Of a stretch of DNA of 64,000 bases, positions 23,580 to 34,644 are shown piece after piece. The translations under genes were made by a program, and so were the position numbers. The DNA is taken from NCBI RefSeq assembly GCF_026210795.1, contig NC_089434.1:5084001-5148000 (forward strand). Direction: 5' to 3'. The notes below the pieces were generated by a model. That model was not told the origin of the DNA. It did not search any database and worked only from the letters and a program-made list of their open reading frames with translations. The first letter of the stretch is position 1; every line of letters begins with the position of its first letter. Origin of the DNA: Rhizophagus irregularis (Eukaryota > Glomeromycota > Glomeromycetes > Glomerales > Glomeraceae).

Positions 23580-24775
23580 TGTTATGAATTATTTCCCTCC
23601 TCCTTTTCTATATATAGCCTTTAATAGTTTTGATGCGTTTTTGGTATGTGAATTAAATATCGAAGGGTAAAGAATGGAGTGATGAAAGTAAAGGAAGGAG
23701 TAGAAAAAAAAGGTAAAGGGGGCAAAGAAAGAAGAGGTAAATTTGACCTATTCCTACTTTCTTAAAATAACAAATGGGCTTATCTGATATAAATGGAATC
23801 TGGTTAAAAGTAAACATTCACACAGTAAAAGTATACAAAGAATTAGTTGTGGTTGGGCCTTGACAATATTACCATCGAAATCATAGCATATCTATCAGAA
23901 AGCTGCTATCATATGTATCTATGCATAGTACTGCATCTGAAATAAAGGGTTGTTCTTTTTTCCTAGCATCATTTGCGGAAGCTCCCAGTATAGGCCATCT
24001 TCTAAGATGAAATGGACTAAAAATTGGAAATTACATACAATAAGGTCTTAAAGTAGGGTTTAGATCCGTATATCCAAGTTATTCATAGAAATGTATCCAA
24101 ATTCAATATCCGTAATCCATAGCACGGATAACACGTATTATCCAATTTCTAAAAGCAAAATAAAAAAATATTAATTAGCATTAAAACTCCAAAGTGTTGA
24201 AGTAAAGTTTTAAAAAATCCCGTACATGAAAATACAATATGTTTTAAATGTCAAATTTGACCTCCAAGAATTTACTTTTTTTATTTTTATTTTTCTTGCG
24301 TTTTCGTAAATTATAAAAAATTTTTTTTTACTTACTAGGTACGTAGATTAAAAGATTATCCACGGATCGATCATCCACTATACAGAAAATAATGCGATGA
24401 CTATATCAAAGGTCCGATCATACAATTACTGTATACTTTCCTTTAAATTAAGCCTTTCTTCTGATCTACCTTGTCCATTCTTAAAGATATTAGTTTAATT
24501 CTTGAAATTCATGCTTCATACAATCTACTACAAGCATTAAAGAAACCACTATTTTTGTCAGTATCGCTGTTTTCAAGGAATAAAGTACTGAAGTAAAAGA
24601 AGGGAACAAATTTTTATCAAGAGAAAGTTTCTTCCAAATCATCTCCTGAGATCTCGAGATCTTCCATAGTTTAGAGATCAATCCGAAAATTTTAAACTCT
24701 GGTTCGTATTTTTAAGACCACTCCCGTTTTAGTATTATTGTTCAAACTTCAACTACAAGCGGAATCTTTGAACAC
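23580..24775. other. Spacer with one coding-like island at 23.87-24.01 kb
   Basis: The minus strand at about 23,880-24,010 is open for 40 codons with balanced composition (RRWPILGASANDARKK, then DAVLCIDTYDSSFLIDML). It may be another piece of the upstream unknown pseudogene. The rest, including the minus-strand frame at 24,490-24,681, has no recognisable content. Confidence 0.35.
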
Positions 24776-24779
24776 CTCA

Positions 24780-24990
24780 GCAAACCAAGCATTCGACAAG
24801 AAACAATTGGAAACTGAATCCGGTTATATGGGGAATTCAGGATAGACCTTTTCGCGAACCGCCTGAACGCTCAGCTTCTGAAATATTTTGCATGGAAGCC
24901 AGACTCTACGATCATTGACATGATATAATGCATTGGAAAGGATATCCCTGCATTTGATGTGGAAGAGTGTCTTGGCCGTAGTTATATTAA
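24780..24990 (+). pseudogene. DIRS-like retrotransposon RNase H fragment
   Basis: From 24,839 the plus strand reads IDLFANRLNAQLLKYFAWKP then DSTIID before a stop at 24,928. This matches the conserved block DLFASR.N.q...Y.sW.PDp.a...D found in the RNase H region of DIRS-type and some related retroelements. Just upstream, in another frame, STRNNWKLNPVIW resembles the segment that normally precedes it, so a frameshift separates the two. I found no reverse transcriptase or tyrosine recombinase in the adjoining sequence. Confidence 0.6.
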
Positions 24991-24999
24991 TCAATATTT

Positions 25000-26284
25000 G
25001 AATTATAATATTCGATCACACTCGAAAAATATTAAAAAAAAAAATTCGATTTATTATTTTAAATTAAATTTAGCCAGAAATTCAAAGAATTGAATTGTAT
25101 CTATGTAAGCAAAATTCTTTTTTTTTTTTCAAAGAAAACCATTTTTTAAAAACTCCAAATCAGCAACTAAGTAAAAATCGGTTTATTACAGTATTATATT
25201 AAGTGAAGGATTCTACAAATATGCAACAATAATTTAGGTGGCTATTTCATCACAAAATTTTCAACACAAATTTTATAGCGTAATTTTAGCGCCTTAATTG
25301 GTTTTGATGGTTGATCAAATTGTTATATCACCATTCAATCATTTCTTCGATCTTGACAACCCTGGCTTTGTTGTAAAGGAAGGATCTTTTTGATATCGTT
25401 TTGAGATTTTCGTTTATTCTAAGAGGTTTGTTCGTGTCACGCGAGTATGAACAATCTGATATCAATATAGTCAATCTGGCCAATCTGATATGGTCTTGAT
25501 AAGAAATTGATTACTGTAGGCAAAATATTTTCGGTAATCTTAATGAAGAAGCGGTTAGGCAGTTGTATATGAAATGGTGAGAGATCCTTCGGTATATTTT
25601 ACAGAGTGCTCTAAATAGTAATGTTCAAATTAAGCTTCAAGGAACGGTTGACACTTGTGATGAGAAAATATTCCAATACATTGGCGGAAGTAATAGCAGA
25701 ACCGCAAATTCAATTAATAAAAAAAATTTAAAAATTCAATAAAGTATTGAATATGGAGTTGCATTAAGAATGGAATCAAAATTTCTTAATTGCCAAATCG
25801 GCACTATCGTGAAATTTGAATTTTGTATTTATCGCAATAGCGAATCTTAATATTACGTGAATCCCAACTTATTGGGTTCAAAAATTACATAATAAAGCTA
25901 AAAAATTAAAATTATAACTTAGGTTAGATCAATAATTTGTGTATAAATAAGGCTTAGCGTTAGAACACAAGATCTTTGCTACGTATATTTACTTTTAAAA
26001 AAATATGCAAGCTGACGAGGAAATAAAGATTTATTCATGAATGCACGGATTTTGTAATTATTTACTGACAAAATAGAGTAAAATTATTAAATCTTAGTAT
26101 AAAACGTGCAGCTTCAATATCACAAATTTCCTTTTCTCAATAATATAAAAAAAAAAATTCTTTTTTGATTGGAAAATTCTATTAATTTTATTACAACTTG
26201 TATGATAATATGTAAGAAAAAAAAACTGATATCCCCATTGCGTGAATAAAAAAGACGCGAATGTACAAAATTTGAGTACTGATT
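25000..26284. other. AT-rich spacer with weak coding-like remnants
   Basis: The plus strand at about 25,350-25,440 and 25,560-25,720 has short protein-like bits (LDNPGFVVKEGSF; MVRDPSVYFTECSK; DTCDEKIFQYIGGSNSRTAN) broken by stops. They might be more of the DIRS-like element, but I cannot prove it. The rest is featureless. Confidence 0.35.
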
Positions 26285-27475
26285 TTAAAATTCAAAATTG
26301 AATTCGAGGTCACCCAATGCACAAATTTGAATAACATGTAGTTTACATAGATCGAGAGGATGTTGCGCTAGACACGTCGCACAGACACATTCCAACAGAC
26401 TATTATCAATTTTAAATTCTCGTAATTCTGCGAATATAACATCCGATCCGTCATCTTGAGGGAATATCTTCTTTCGCTGATTCATTATATCGAATAGTTG
26501 TCCTTGATACGCCTCATAAAATCCTATATATGACGCTAATTGATTAAACCTTCGGTCCTGTAATAATGTAAAAATCTCTTGACCTGCATAGATATAAAGA
26601 CCTAAAAAAAAAAAAGGAAATATCATCAAATTACTTAAATGTAGAATGTTTAGTTTTTATTTTCTTAATACTATACTTACCATGTCTCTGGTCAAGCATG
26701 AATGCCTTGCTACTTCCTAAAAACAAAATAAGAATAAAAAAATTCATCAATATATACCATACCATTGTATCATTTATTAATATAACGTAGTGCATTAATA
26801 CCTGTTCGTCCACTAATTAACAAAAAGAGAAAAGTTCTTGGTTAAGGAATTAAATATTCAATACGGATTTATAAAACGAATGAAAAGAATTAAAATTCAA
26901 AGGATACGATGCAAAACATGTTGCTTTTCCACCGTGGGTGACCAATGGTATAGCTGTTCGTTTATAAACCTAGCATATTTTACAAAAATAAATAAACACT
27001 CATATATTCTCATATAAAAACACTATCCTCTATTTTTACCTCTTCGTTGTTAGCATCAGCGTCAAAGACATCATTAAATACGTAAGTATGTTGCTCAACA
27101 TACTTGGAAAAGTCGACTTTATTTCTAATTAATTAATAAAATTTATTAAGTCCGAAAGTAATTCAGTCAAAATATTAAAGTAACATACGCGTTTAAAGGT
27201 CGCCCCGGCGTTGTAAGTATTTGAATTTCCTCTTCCGTTGCAATTATTTGAAGTTCCTCTTCTTCTTGAGTCGTTATTAAGGTCACATACGCGTTTAAAG
27301 GTTGCCCCGGAGTTGTAATTAATTGAATTTCCTCCTCCTCTTGAGTAATTAAGGTAACATACGCGTTTAAAGGTCGCCCCGTTGTTGTAAGTAGTTGAAG
27401 TTCCTCTTCCTGTGTAGATGTAGAAATACGACCTCGACCTTGAGCTTGAGCAGGCGATTGAAGGGAAGTGTCCAT
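26285..27475 (-). CDS. Truncated kinesin-13-like motor with altered P-loop, six exons
   Basis: Six exons join in phase (27475-27189, 27124-27040, 26969-26908, 26812-26802, 26716-26681, 26601-26285) to give 265 residues. After a repeat-bearing N-terminus, RPLN (92-95), NKVDFSKYVEQHTYVFNDVF, THGGKATCFA and FYEAYQGQLFDIMNQRKK follow the order of the kinesin-13 (KIF2/MCAK) motor core. The P-loop, normally GQTGSGKT, reads GRTGSSKA (146-153) and depends on an 11-nt micro-exon. Both the second conserved Gly and the final Thr are replaced, so nucleotide binding is doubtful. The protein ends soon after LREFKIDNSLLE, so switch I, switch II and the tubulin-binding C-terminal half are absent. No nonsense codon is needed. 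It may be a regulatory fragment or an early pseudogene. Confidence 0.7.
27189..27440 (-). repeat. Coding tandem repeat carrying a splice donor in each unit
   Basis: Exon 1 of the kinesin-like gene contains three units with GRPLNAYVTLI or GQPLNAYVTLI separated by Glu/Gln-rich linkers (TQEEEE). At DNA level each unit contains AAACGC followed by GTATGT. In the last unit this GTATGT is the donor of intron 1. The two upstream copies (donors at 27,362 and 27,290) lie in the same codon phase, so use of either would still join in frame to exon 2. The AYVTLI residues look like former intron sequence captured as coding. Confidence 0.65.
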
Positions 27476-27904
27476 ATTTATAGTTTATAGATAGTAGAAA
27501 TAGTAGAAAAATAGAAAAAATGATTTTGATGATTTTGATGGATAAAAACAAGAGTAGTTCGAGTATGGATGTTTTCAAGAAAACAAAATTATTGTCCGGA
27601 AGGGGCGGAAGGGGCTATATATATATGTTTGCGCGTCAGTCGCGTCACGTCAATAAAATTGAAATATAAAAAATATAAACAAGTTAAAATAGAAAAACGC
27701 GATCACGTCGTGAAATTTAATTATATAGAAACTGTGCCCAAAGCAACTAGATCAGATTATCGGTCGCGTACATCTTTTTTCTTATAATAATAAAAAATAA
27801 ATGCCGTACAAAAACAATAAATGAACAACTATATTATTTTTTCAACAATAAACCTCTACTCTTATTACTCTTATGACATTAAAATTAACTTTCCAACCTT
27901 TTAC

Positions 27905-28990
27905 AAAATTTGATTCGTTTGAGTCTTTCAAAACTGAAGGGACTAAAGAGAAGATCCTCTAAAGCACACCCGAGATACTGCTACAAAAGAAAGACCTGCA
28001 GCAAACTCTTTCATTCCAAGATCTATTTAGCTTTTGGTTAAGTGAGTCCCTGACTTTTGTGCATAATTTCACCCCTTCTAACTTCTAACCTTTGCCGTAA
28101 CCGTTTTAATCGTCCCCCATTTATTGTTGCTATTACATATTGGTATAGATAATGCAGAGTGAACTGTCCTCCCTCTGATATTGAAGGCCGACAACCCCGT
28201 TGGTGCAAGTACAAGTAGTGGAGTCTTAGTCTCGTTACCTGCCATTTCGTGAAGCATGTTTCGGATCGCCATGATAAGGTATGATTTTCCTGTTCCCGCT
28301 GTTCCCATGATTATTGTTCTTAGTGGTTCGGTCTGGGGGGTTTGTAAGCAAGCATGCTGTGATAATGCAATTTTATTCTCTTTAATATCATCTGCTGTTT
28401 TTCATTCAGGATATCATAATTCACAATGCCCACACAACGATTTTCATTTTCTTCGTTATCCCGCTAATCTCCAGTTGCCTGTTGCAAAAAATTATTAGCA
28501 TCTGCGAGATCCGAATCATCATAATGTTGTTTGCCATCATTAACCCAATCATGGTTTCGATCCATATCGCGGGTTCCCAGGTCAGATGAACACTCTATGT
28601 TGCATTTGGTCTCATCTCCGCGAGAATCGTCCAATCGAGTCTGATCATCTTCGTTTTTTTCTTCCATTAGTTCTTCCTCCTCAGCAATTTCTTCTTCATT
28701 ATCTACAGCCGGTCCAAGCAAGTCATAATCTCTTCGATGAAACGATCATACAGTGTTGACCAACCGATATCGCCATTTTCAGTCAGCTGTTCGATATTTC
28801 TTGTGCCAAACGTGAAGGAGGATCTTTACTCGGCAGAATTCCTCTCACTGAGATCCTTTTTGCATTTCTTCCAATGACCGTTAGAATTCTGCAGGTCTAT
28901 TCCAATAATTTTTCAAAGGTGATTGTCCTGTACTTCCAACATCATCGCCCAGGCTTGTTCCTTCAACTTCTTCCCTACTTCCTGTACCAT
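27905..28990 (-). pseudogene. PIF1-type helicase (Helitron-like) pseudogene with internal deletion
   Basis: Reading minus from 28,990: SPLKNYWNRPAEF; an acidic segment (28,721-28,464) ending ANNFLQQATGD; NYDILNEKQQMILKRIKLHY; TEPLRTIIMGTAGTGKSYL, with a canonical Walker A GTAGTGKS; and VLAPTGLSAFNIRGRTVHSA. Then almost directly, at about 28,045-27,905, comes the C-terminal motif LGMKEFAAGLSFVAVSRV followed by EDLLFSPFSFERLKRIKF. This is the order of PIF1/RecD-like helicases as carried by Helitrons, but the middle (motifs II-V) is deleted and several stops and frame changes are present. No Helitron termini were found. The plus-strand frames here are shadows. Confidence 0.8.
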
Positions 28991-28999
28991 GATGCCACC

Positions 29000-31120
29000 G
29001 CGGTGAAGGTTTAATGTAATAAATGTTCGACTTGAATGATATAAAGGGATGCCGAGAAGAAGATTATCTGTCTCTTGAGCTGAGATATCACGCTCAGAAA
29101 CGCTGTGGATTGACTATTCATCTTTAGTTTTACTTCGTTTTTTCGCGTCTTTGAGAATCGCGTCGCAAAACCTGATCGTTTCGTCTCATCGTGTTTTTAC
29201 TCTATTCAATATGCGCGATTTCGAATTACTTTAATTATTTTATCCATTTACAGCCTGCACACATGATCAATTTTTACCTTAGCAAAAGACGCACGTTTTA
29301 TTATTTATTACTTTAGAAAAAATTTTATCCTTTTACAGTTTACCCACATGTTCAATCATTATACAAATAGCAAAAGAATTTACACAATTTGCATGTAAAA
29401 ATGTAATAAAATAACTTTAATTTAAATTTTTATAAGAATACAATGATTTGAATATTTAGTAAAATACTATTCTATAACCAACCAAAATCCATAAAATTTC
29501 CTGATCATTTGCAGATCATGTGAATTTTCGCTCAGGACTCTCATTTCCTAGTATATAGTATATTTAAACCTTACATATTTCTTATATTTTTTTAAAGGTT
29601 AAAATTATATGCTTTGTATATTTCTATATAATTTATTTATCTAATTATTTTTTTATAAAATATTTTTTTTACTTTTGTAAAAATTACATATAAAATTTAA
29701 ATTATTTGTATAATTTCATATATAATTTTAAATAAATATATTTGTAAAGGTTAAAGATAAAGATAAACAAGTGTTAAAAAGTATAATTATTAAATTAATA
29801 GCATATAGGTTCTTAAAAGATGAAATAATAAAGAAAAGAATTATTAAAAGATATTGTAAAAGAACCCAAATATCTCTCAAATAACTCAAAAAAAATTTAT
29901 AGTAAAATGCATTTTTAGCAATAATTCAGTCAATATTAATGCTAAAATATGATTTACTACCATTGGATTTATCTTATTAAAATGAATCCTAAATTTGTTA
30001 AAATCCAATTACTGAATTGCTTAGCTTAAATACAGGAATATATAAGTTAAAAAATTTTGAAAATACTCTTAAAATAGAAATGCTGGGTAAAACTGAAATA
30101 TTTAGTCATTTGATAAAACTGAAATAGTTTAGACATTTAAAACTAAAAGACAAAATGCTAAAATTCAATATTCCATGGTATTTCTATAGATTTTTCATAA
30201 ATTTCCATGGTTTTTTAATTATAATAATTACTTAAAAAAATAAATTTTTATTAAAATATAATATTTTTTAAAAAGAATTTATAAAACTATTATAAATATA
30301 ATTAATTTTATATATTTTTATAATAAAACTATAATTTTATATAATTACAATTAAAATTAAAAATTATTATTATATAGTTTAGTTAATGACAAAACTGAAA
30401 CTAGTTGGTGATGAAACTAAAATTTTTGCCAAAAAAAGTTTAGGCAGACATCACTATCTTAAAATACACAATTCTAACTAGAATTAATATTTAAATTCTA
30501 TAAAAACTCTAATATAAGTTGTATGAAAGATGTTTGGAATCCTATTATAAGTATAAATAAAAAAAGGATTTAAAAATTCAACAAAAAACATTAATATTTG
30601 CAAAAGCTTAAAAAAAATTGAATTAAAAATAAAAAACCTATAGTAATAAATAATAAAAAAGATTTTAAAAATAAAGTTAAAAAGTTATTAAAATATAAAA
30701 ATGTTATATTAGCAATTATAGAAAAAATAAAATACATAAGATGTTAATATTGTGTGTTAGATGTCAATTTGTGTCAGATAATAACTGCATATTTTAAAGA
30801 AGGAAATTTCCACCAATATAAATCCAAACGTGTTGAAATTTTAGCATTATATATTTAAAAATGTAATGAACTAATTTACTTAGACAATCAAGGCACATTA
30901 AAACTGAAAAATTTTATGTTTAATTATAGCTAAAATTTTGAATAATATTATCTGCAATATATAATTCAGCATTAATGGTATTTACTTGAAATTTTCAGGA
31001 TATATGCAAATAATTATGATGCACAGATTTACTTATAAAATAAAAGATAATTTAATTAATAAATAAAAATGTTTACTTATAAGAAACTATTCAAAATTGG
31101 CATCTTATGCACATTAGCTG
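29000..31120. other. AT-rich DNA, no genes seen
   Basis: From about 29,380 onward the sequence is extremely AT-rich with no open frame of interest. The portion 29,000-29,250 is less biased and may hold further helicase-pseudogene flank, but nothing readable was found. Confidence 0.5.
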
Positions 31121-31124
31121 TCAT

Positions 31125-31310
31125 CTGACGCAAATCGACACCTAAAGATGGTCATCAGTTCTAGAAGACCGCGATCCTACGGTCCTACACCATAAAAAGA
31201 CAGACTGGTCCATCTTAGTGTAGGACCACGGTCTTTCAATTCTGTATCACATATAATAAGACCGTCAGTCTTTTTAAGGACTGCAAGGACCCCAGAAATA
31301 CTTATATAGG
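31125..31310 (-). repeat. GACC-rich dispersed repeat, copy 1
   Basis: It is rich in GACC/GGTC words (GGTCCTACACC, GACTGGTCCATC, AAGACCGTCAGTC). The reverse complement aligns with 36,750-37,425 (excluding an insertion) through AAGACTGACGGTCTTATT and AGACTGGTCCATC or its complement. Its GATGGTCATC end motif also appears, inverted, at about 36,288-36,298. It is a dispersed non-coding element with no clear target-site duplication. Confidence 0.65.
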
Positions 31311-31609
31311 TAAGTCCCAAAAATATTTTTTATTAGTAGCTCTAAGCATAGGTTTTTACTATGATCGCTAAGCATTGTTGATATCTAACCTTAAAAATTA
31401 TATAAAAATAAGCAAATCAATCTTCTAACCTAATTAAATTTTTATTATAACACATATAATTTATAAAATATATTTATTAATTAATATATTTTATTAAATC
31501 CAATTTTAAATATGTTGTGAAGCTAAACTAAACATAATATACAAGTAGATTAATAATATTCAATTAATAAAGTTAATAAACAGTAAAAGAAAATTCGAAA
31601 TTAATACTA

Positions 31610-32290
31610 TTACAAAAAATGTAAATTTCTCCATAAGTATTATACTTACACCCATAAAAATTAATATGTAGGTAGTTTCGACCTTGCTGAACAATTTTCA
31701 ATTAATTTAGAAAGTCGATTTCATTTGACCAAAGAGGTGTAATTACGCGTTGAAGTTGTAAACGGAGAAACGAAAAATTCGGAAGTTAGTACCGTTATGA
31801 AAAATGCACTTTTCTCCATAAGTATTATACCCACACTCATGAAAATTAATATATAAGTAGTTTCGACCTTGCTGAACAATTTTCAATTAATTTAGAAAGT
31901 CGATTTCATTTGACCAAAGAGGTGTAATTACGCTCTGAAGTTGTAAACGGAGAAATAAAAAATTCGGAAGTTAGTACCGTTATGAAAAATGCACTTTTCT
32001 CCATAAGTATTATACCCACACTCATGAAAATTAATATATATAAGTAGTTTCGACCTTGCTGAACAACTTTCAATTAATTTAGAAAGTCGATTTCATTTGA
32101 CTGAAGTGGTGTAATTACGCTCTGAAGTTATAAACGAAAAAGTGAAAAATTTAAAAGTTATTACCGTTAAAAAAAATATGCTTTTCTATATAAATATCAT
32201 ACTTAGCCTTATGAAAATTAAAATACAAGTAGATTTAACTTGCTGAACAAACTTACTTAAACATAAAAGATAATTTGATATAACCAAAGT
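31610..32290. repeat. Satellite-like tandem array, ~185-bp unit, about four copies
   Basis: GTAGTTTCGACCTTGCTGAA begins at 31,672, 31,857 and 32,044, with a diverged copy at about 32,229. The spacings are 185, 187 and 185 bp. The units also share AGAAAGTCGATTTCATTTGA and CTTTTCTCCATAAGTATTAT. The two central copies are nearly identical and the outer ones more diverged, which is typical of unequal exchange. Confidence 0.9.
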
Positions 32291-32815
32291 GGTGAGTAGT
32301 GAAATTATATTTTAAAGTAAAACATATTTATAGTAATTTTATTTAACAAAATAAACATGTATAATATAGTAATTTTATATTAAAAATAATACACTGAGTT
32401 TAATAAAAATTCAAAAGATACTATTGACAGATAATTAATAAAACATTGAAAAAAAAAATGAAATTTTATCAAAAAAAAATTTTTGTTTATCTAAATATTT
32501 AAAAACACTGCAATCACGTGGGCGTTATGTTTAGACTACCCACATAAATTAACCATTTACAATTGTGTGACCACATCAGATCTTGATATTTATGTATATA
32601 TAACGCATCAAAAATAATTACGCGTTTAGTCATTTCCTTTCTCCTTTTTCTTAAAAAAAAATAAAAAAAGCGCAGTGAAAAAAACGAAAAAGAAACGAAA
32701 AGAAAGAAGAACCAAAAAAAGTAAACAAAAAAAAAAAAAAGAAAAAGAAAAAGAAGTTAGAAATAATTTAGAAAATGAAAAAAAAAACAAACAAAAAAAA
32801 AAGAAAAGGACCCAC

Positions 32816-34640
32816 CTGTGTGTAAAACTGAAATGCTAAAGTGCCGAAGTAGCTGAAGAAAGAACTGGGACCTAAGAGGAAATAAGTTAGAACGAAGCAA
32901 AAATGAAAAAGAAAACAAATATAAACAAAAAAGAACCCACCTTAGAACTGAAATGTGAAACTGAATGCCAAAGCGCCGAAGTTGTCAAAGAAAGAACCAG
33001 GACCTAAGAGGAAAGAAGAGTTTGTTAGAACGAAAAGAACAAAGCAACAAAGAAACAAAATAACAAAGAAACGAAAAAAAAGACATACCTTCGAACTGAA
33101 GAGCTGAAATGCCAAAGAACCGGGACCTAAGAATAGAGAAAATTTAGAATGAAAAGAACGAAAACAACAAAGAAACGAAACAAGAACAAAATAAGAACAA
33201 AACAAAAACAAAACAAAAACGAAAAGAACAAAATAAGAATGAAAAGAACAAAACAAGAACGAAAAAAATGAAAAAAATGAAACAAGAATAAAAATAATGA
33301 AACAAGAACAAAAAAAACGAAAAAGAACGAAAGGTTAGAACAAATGAAAAAAAATGAAAAAAAAGTAAAAACAAAAAGAAAAAACAACTCACCCATATGT
33401 GCCGTCTTCCGTTAAAGATTCACAAATCAAGAGCCGGGACCTAAAAAGAAAGAAAGAAAGGTTAGAACAAACGAAAAAGAAGAATGAAAAAGAAAAAAAC
33501 AACTCACTCGCGTGTGTCATCTTCTGTTAAAAATTTGCAAATTAAGAGCCTGGATCTAAAAAGAAAGAAAGGTTATAACAAATGAAAAAAAACGAAAAAA
33601 AAGCCGAACAAAAAGAAAAAAACAACTCACCCGTATGTGCCGTCTTCCGTTAAAGATTTGCAAATCAAAAGCCGGGACCTAAAAAGAAAGAAAGATTAGA
33701 ACAAATGAAAAAGAACAAATGAAAAAGAGGAACAAAAAAGAAGAAAACAACTCACCTGTGTGTGCCATCTTCTGTTAAAGATTTGCAAATCAAGAGCCAG
33801 GACCTAAAAAGAAAGAAAGGTTAGAACAAACGAAAAAGAATGAAAAAGAAAAGCAAGAGCGAAAAGAAAAAAACAACTCACCCGTATGTGCCGTCTTTCG
33901 TTAAAGATTCGCAAATCAAGAACTGAGGCCTAAGAAGAAAGAAAGGTTAAAACAAACAAAAAAGAAGAATGAAAAGCAAAACAAAAAAGAAAATAACTCA
34001 CCCGTATGTGCCGTCTTTTGTTAAAGATTCGCAAATCAAGAGCCAGGACCTAAAAAGAAAGAAAGGTTAAAACAAATGAAAAAGAAGAACGAAAAAGCAA
34101 AACAAAAAAGAAGAAAATAACTCACTAGTGTATGCTGTCTTCCATTAAAGATTCGCAAATCAAGAGCCAGAACCTAAAAAGAAAGAAGGGTTAGAACAAA
34201 CGAAAAAGAACGAAAAAGAAAAGTAAAAGCGAAAAGAAAAAACAACTCACCCGTATGTGCCGTCTTCTGTTAAAGATTCACAAATCAAGAGCCGGAACCT
34301 AATAAGAAAGAAGGGTTAGAATGAACGAAAAAAAAAGACAAAGGAAAAAAAAGAAAAGAACGCACCTTAGAAGAGCCGAAATGCTGAAGAGCCAAGTCCT
34401 AAAAAGAAAAGAAGCCTTCCATTAAAGATCCAAGCCGAAACCTAAGAAGAAAATGGAGTTAGAATGAATGAAAATGGAAAGGAAAAAGAAAAAAGACGCA
34501 CCTTAGAACCAGAGAGCTGAAATAATCAATAAGGAAAATAGTCCAGAAGTCTCTAAAGGGCGCTAAAAAAAAAGACAATAAAGAACGTTAGGAAACGTTC
34601 TTAAATGAAATTAACGAAAAAAATAAAAAAAACCCCTACC
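32816..34640 (-). CDS. Micro-exon array gene: ~13 tiny exon-like units, partly coding
   Basis: On the minus strand short blocks alternate with T-rich spacers bounded by GTGAGT/GTGCGT/GTGGGT/GTATGT and TTTAG, with a TTCTAAC-type branch motif about 15-25 nt before most AGs. Exon-like blocks: 34562-34502, 34398-34366, 34298-34251, 34173-34126, 34049-34002, 33929-33882, 33803-33756, 33678-33631, 33555-33508, 33440-33393, 33126-33089, 33003-32941, 32871-32816. Eight are exactly 48 nt. Taking the first base as the end of a split codon, every 48-nt block is open (SRLLICESLTEDGTYG type), the flanking blocks are open in the linked phase, and the frame ends at TAA in 33003-32941. The only conflict is a TA|G stop at the 34126/34049 junction, avoided if that in-phase exon is skipped. 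The start codon was not found (possible 5' exon ends at 34,640). Function unknown. Confidence 0.5.
33393..34298 (-). repeat. Tandem array, ~123-bp unit (48-bp exon-like core plus T-rich spacer), eight copies
   Basis: Eight cores, written on the plus strand, read CCGTATGTGCCGTCTTCCGT then TAAAGATTCGCAAATCAAGA. They recur about every 115-125 bp. The cores and the splice-like borders are much better conserved than the purine-rich (plus strand) spacers, which vary in length and order. Because of the spacers, minus-strand frames of 80-100 codons at 32,942-33,396 appear by chance and are not called. Confidence 0.9.
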
Positions 34641-34644
34641 TTTT

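Noticed and set aside
28256-28498. 80-codon plus-strand frame
   Set aside because: It overlaps the clear PIF1 Walker A region on the opposite strand.
33127-33396. Two overlapping Phe/Leu-rich minus-strand open frames of 82 and 89 codons
   Set aside because: They run through the T-rich spacers of the micro-exon array and have extreme composition; the exon-like blocks use defined phases instead.
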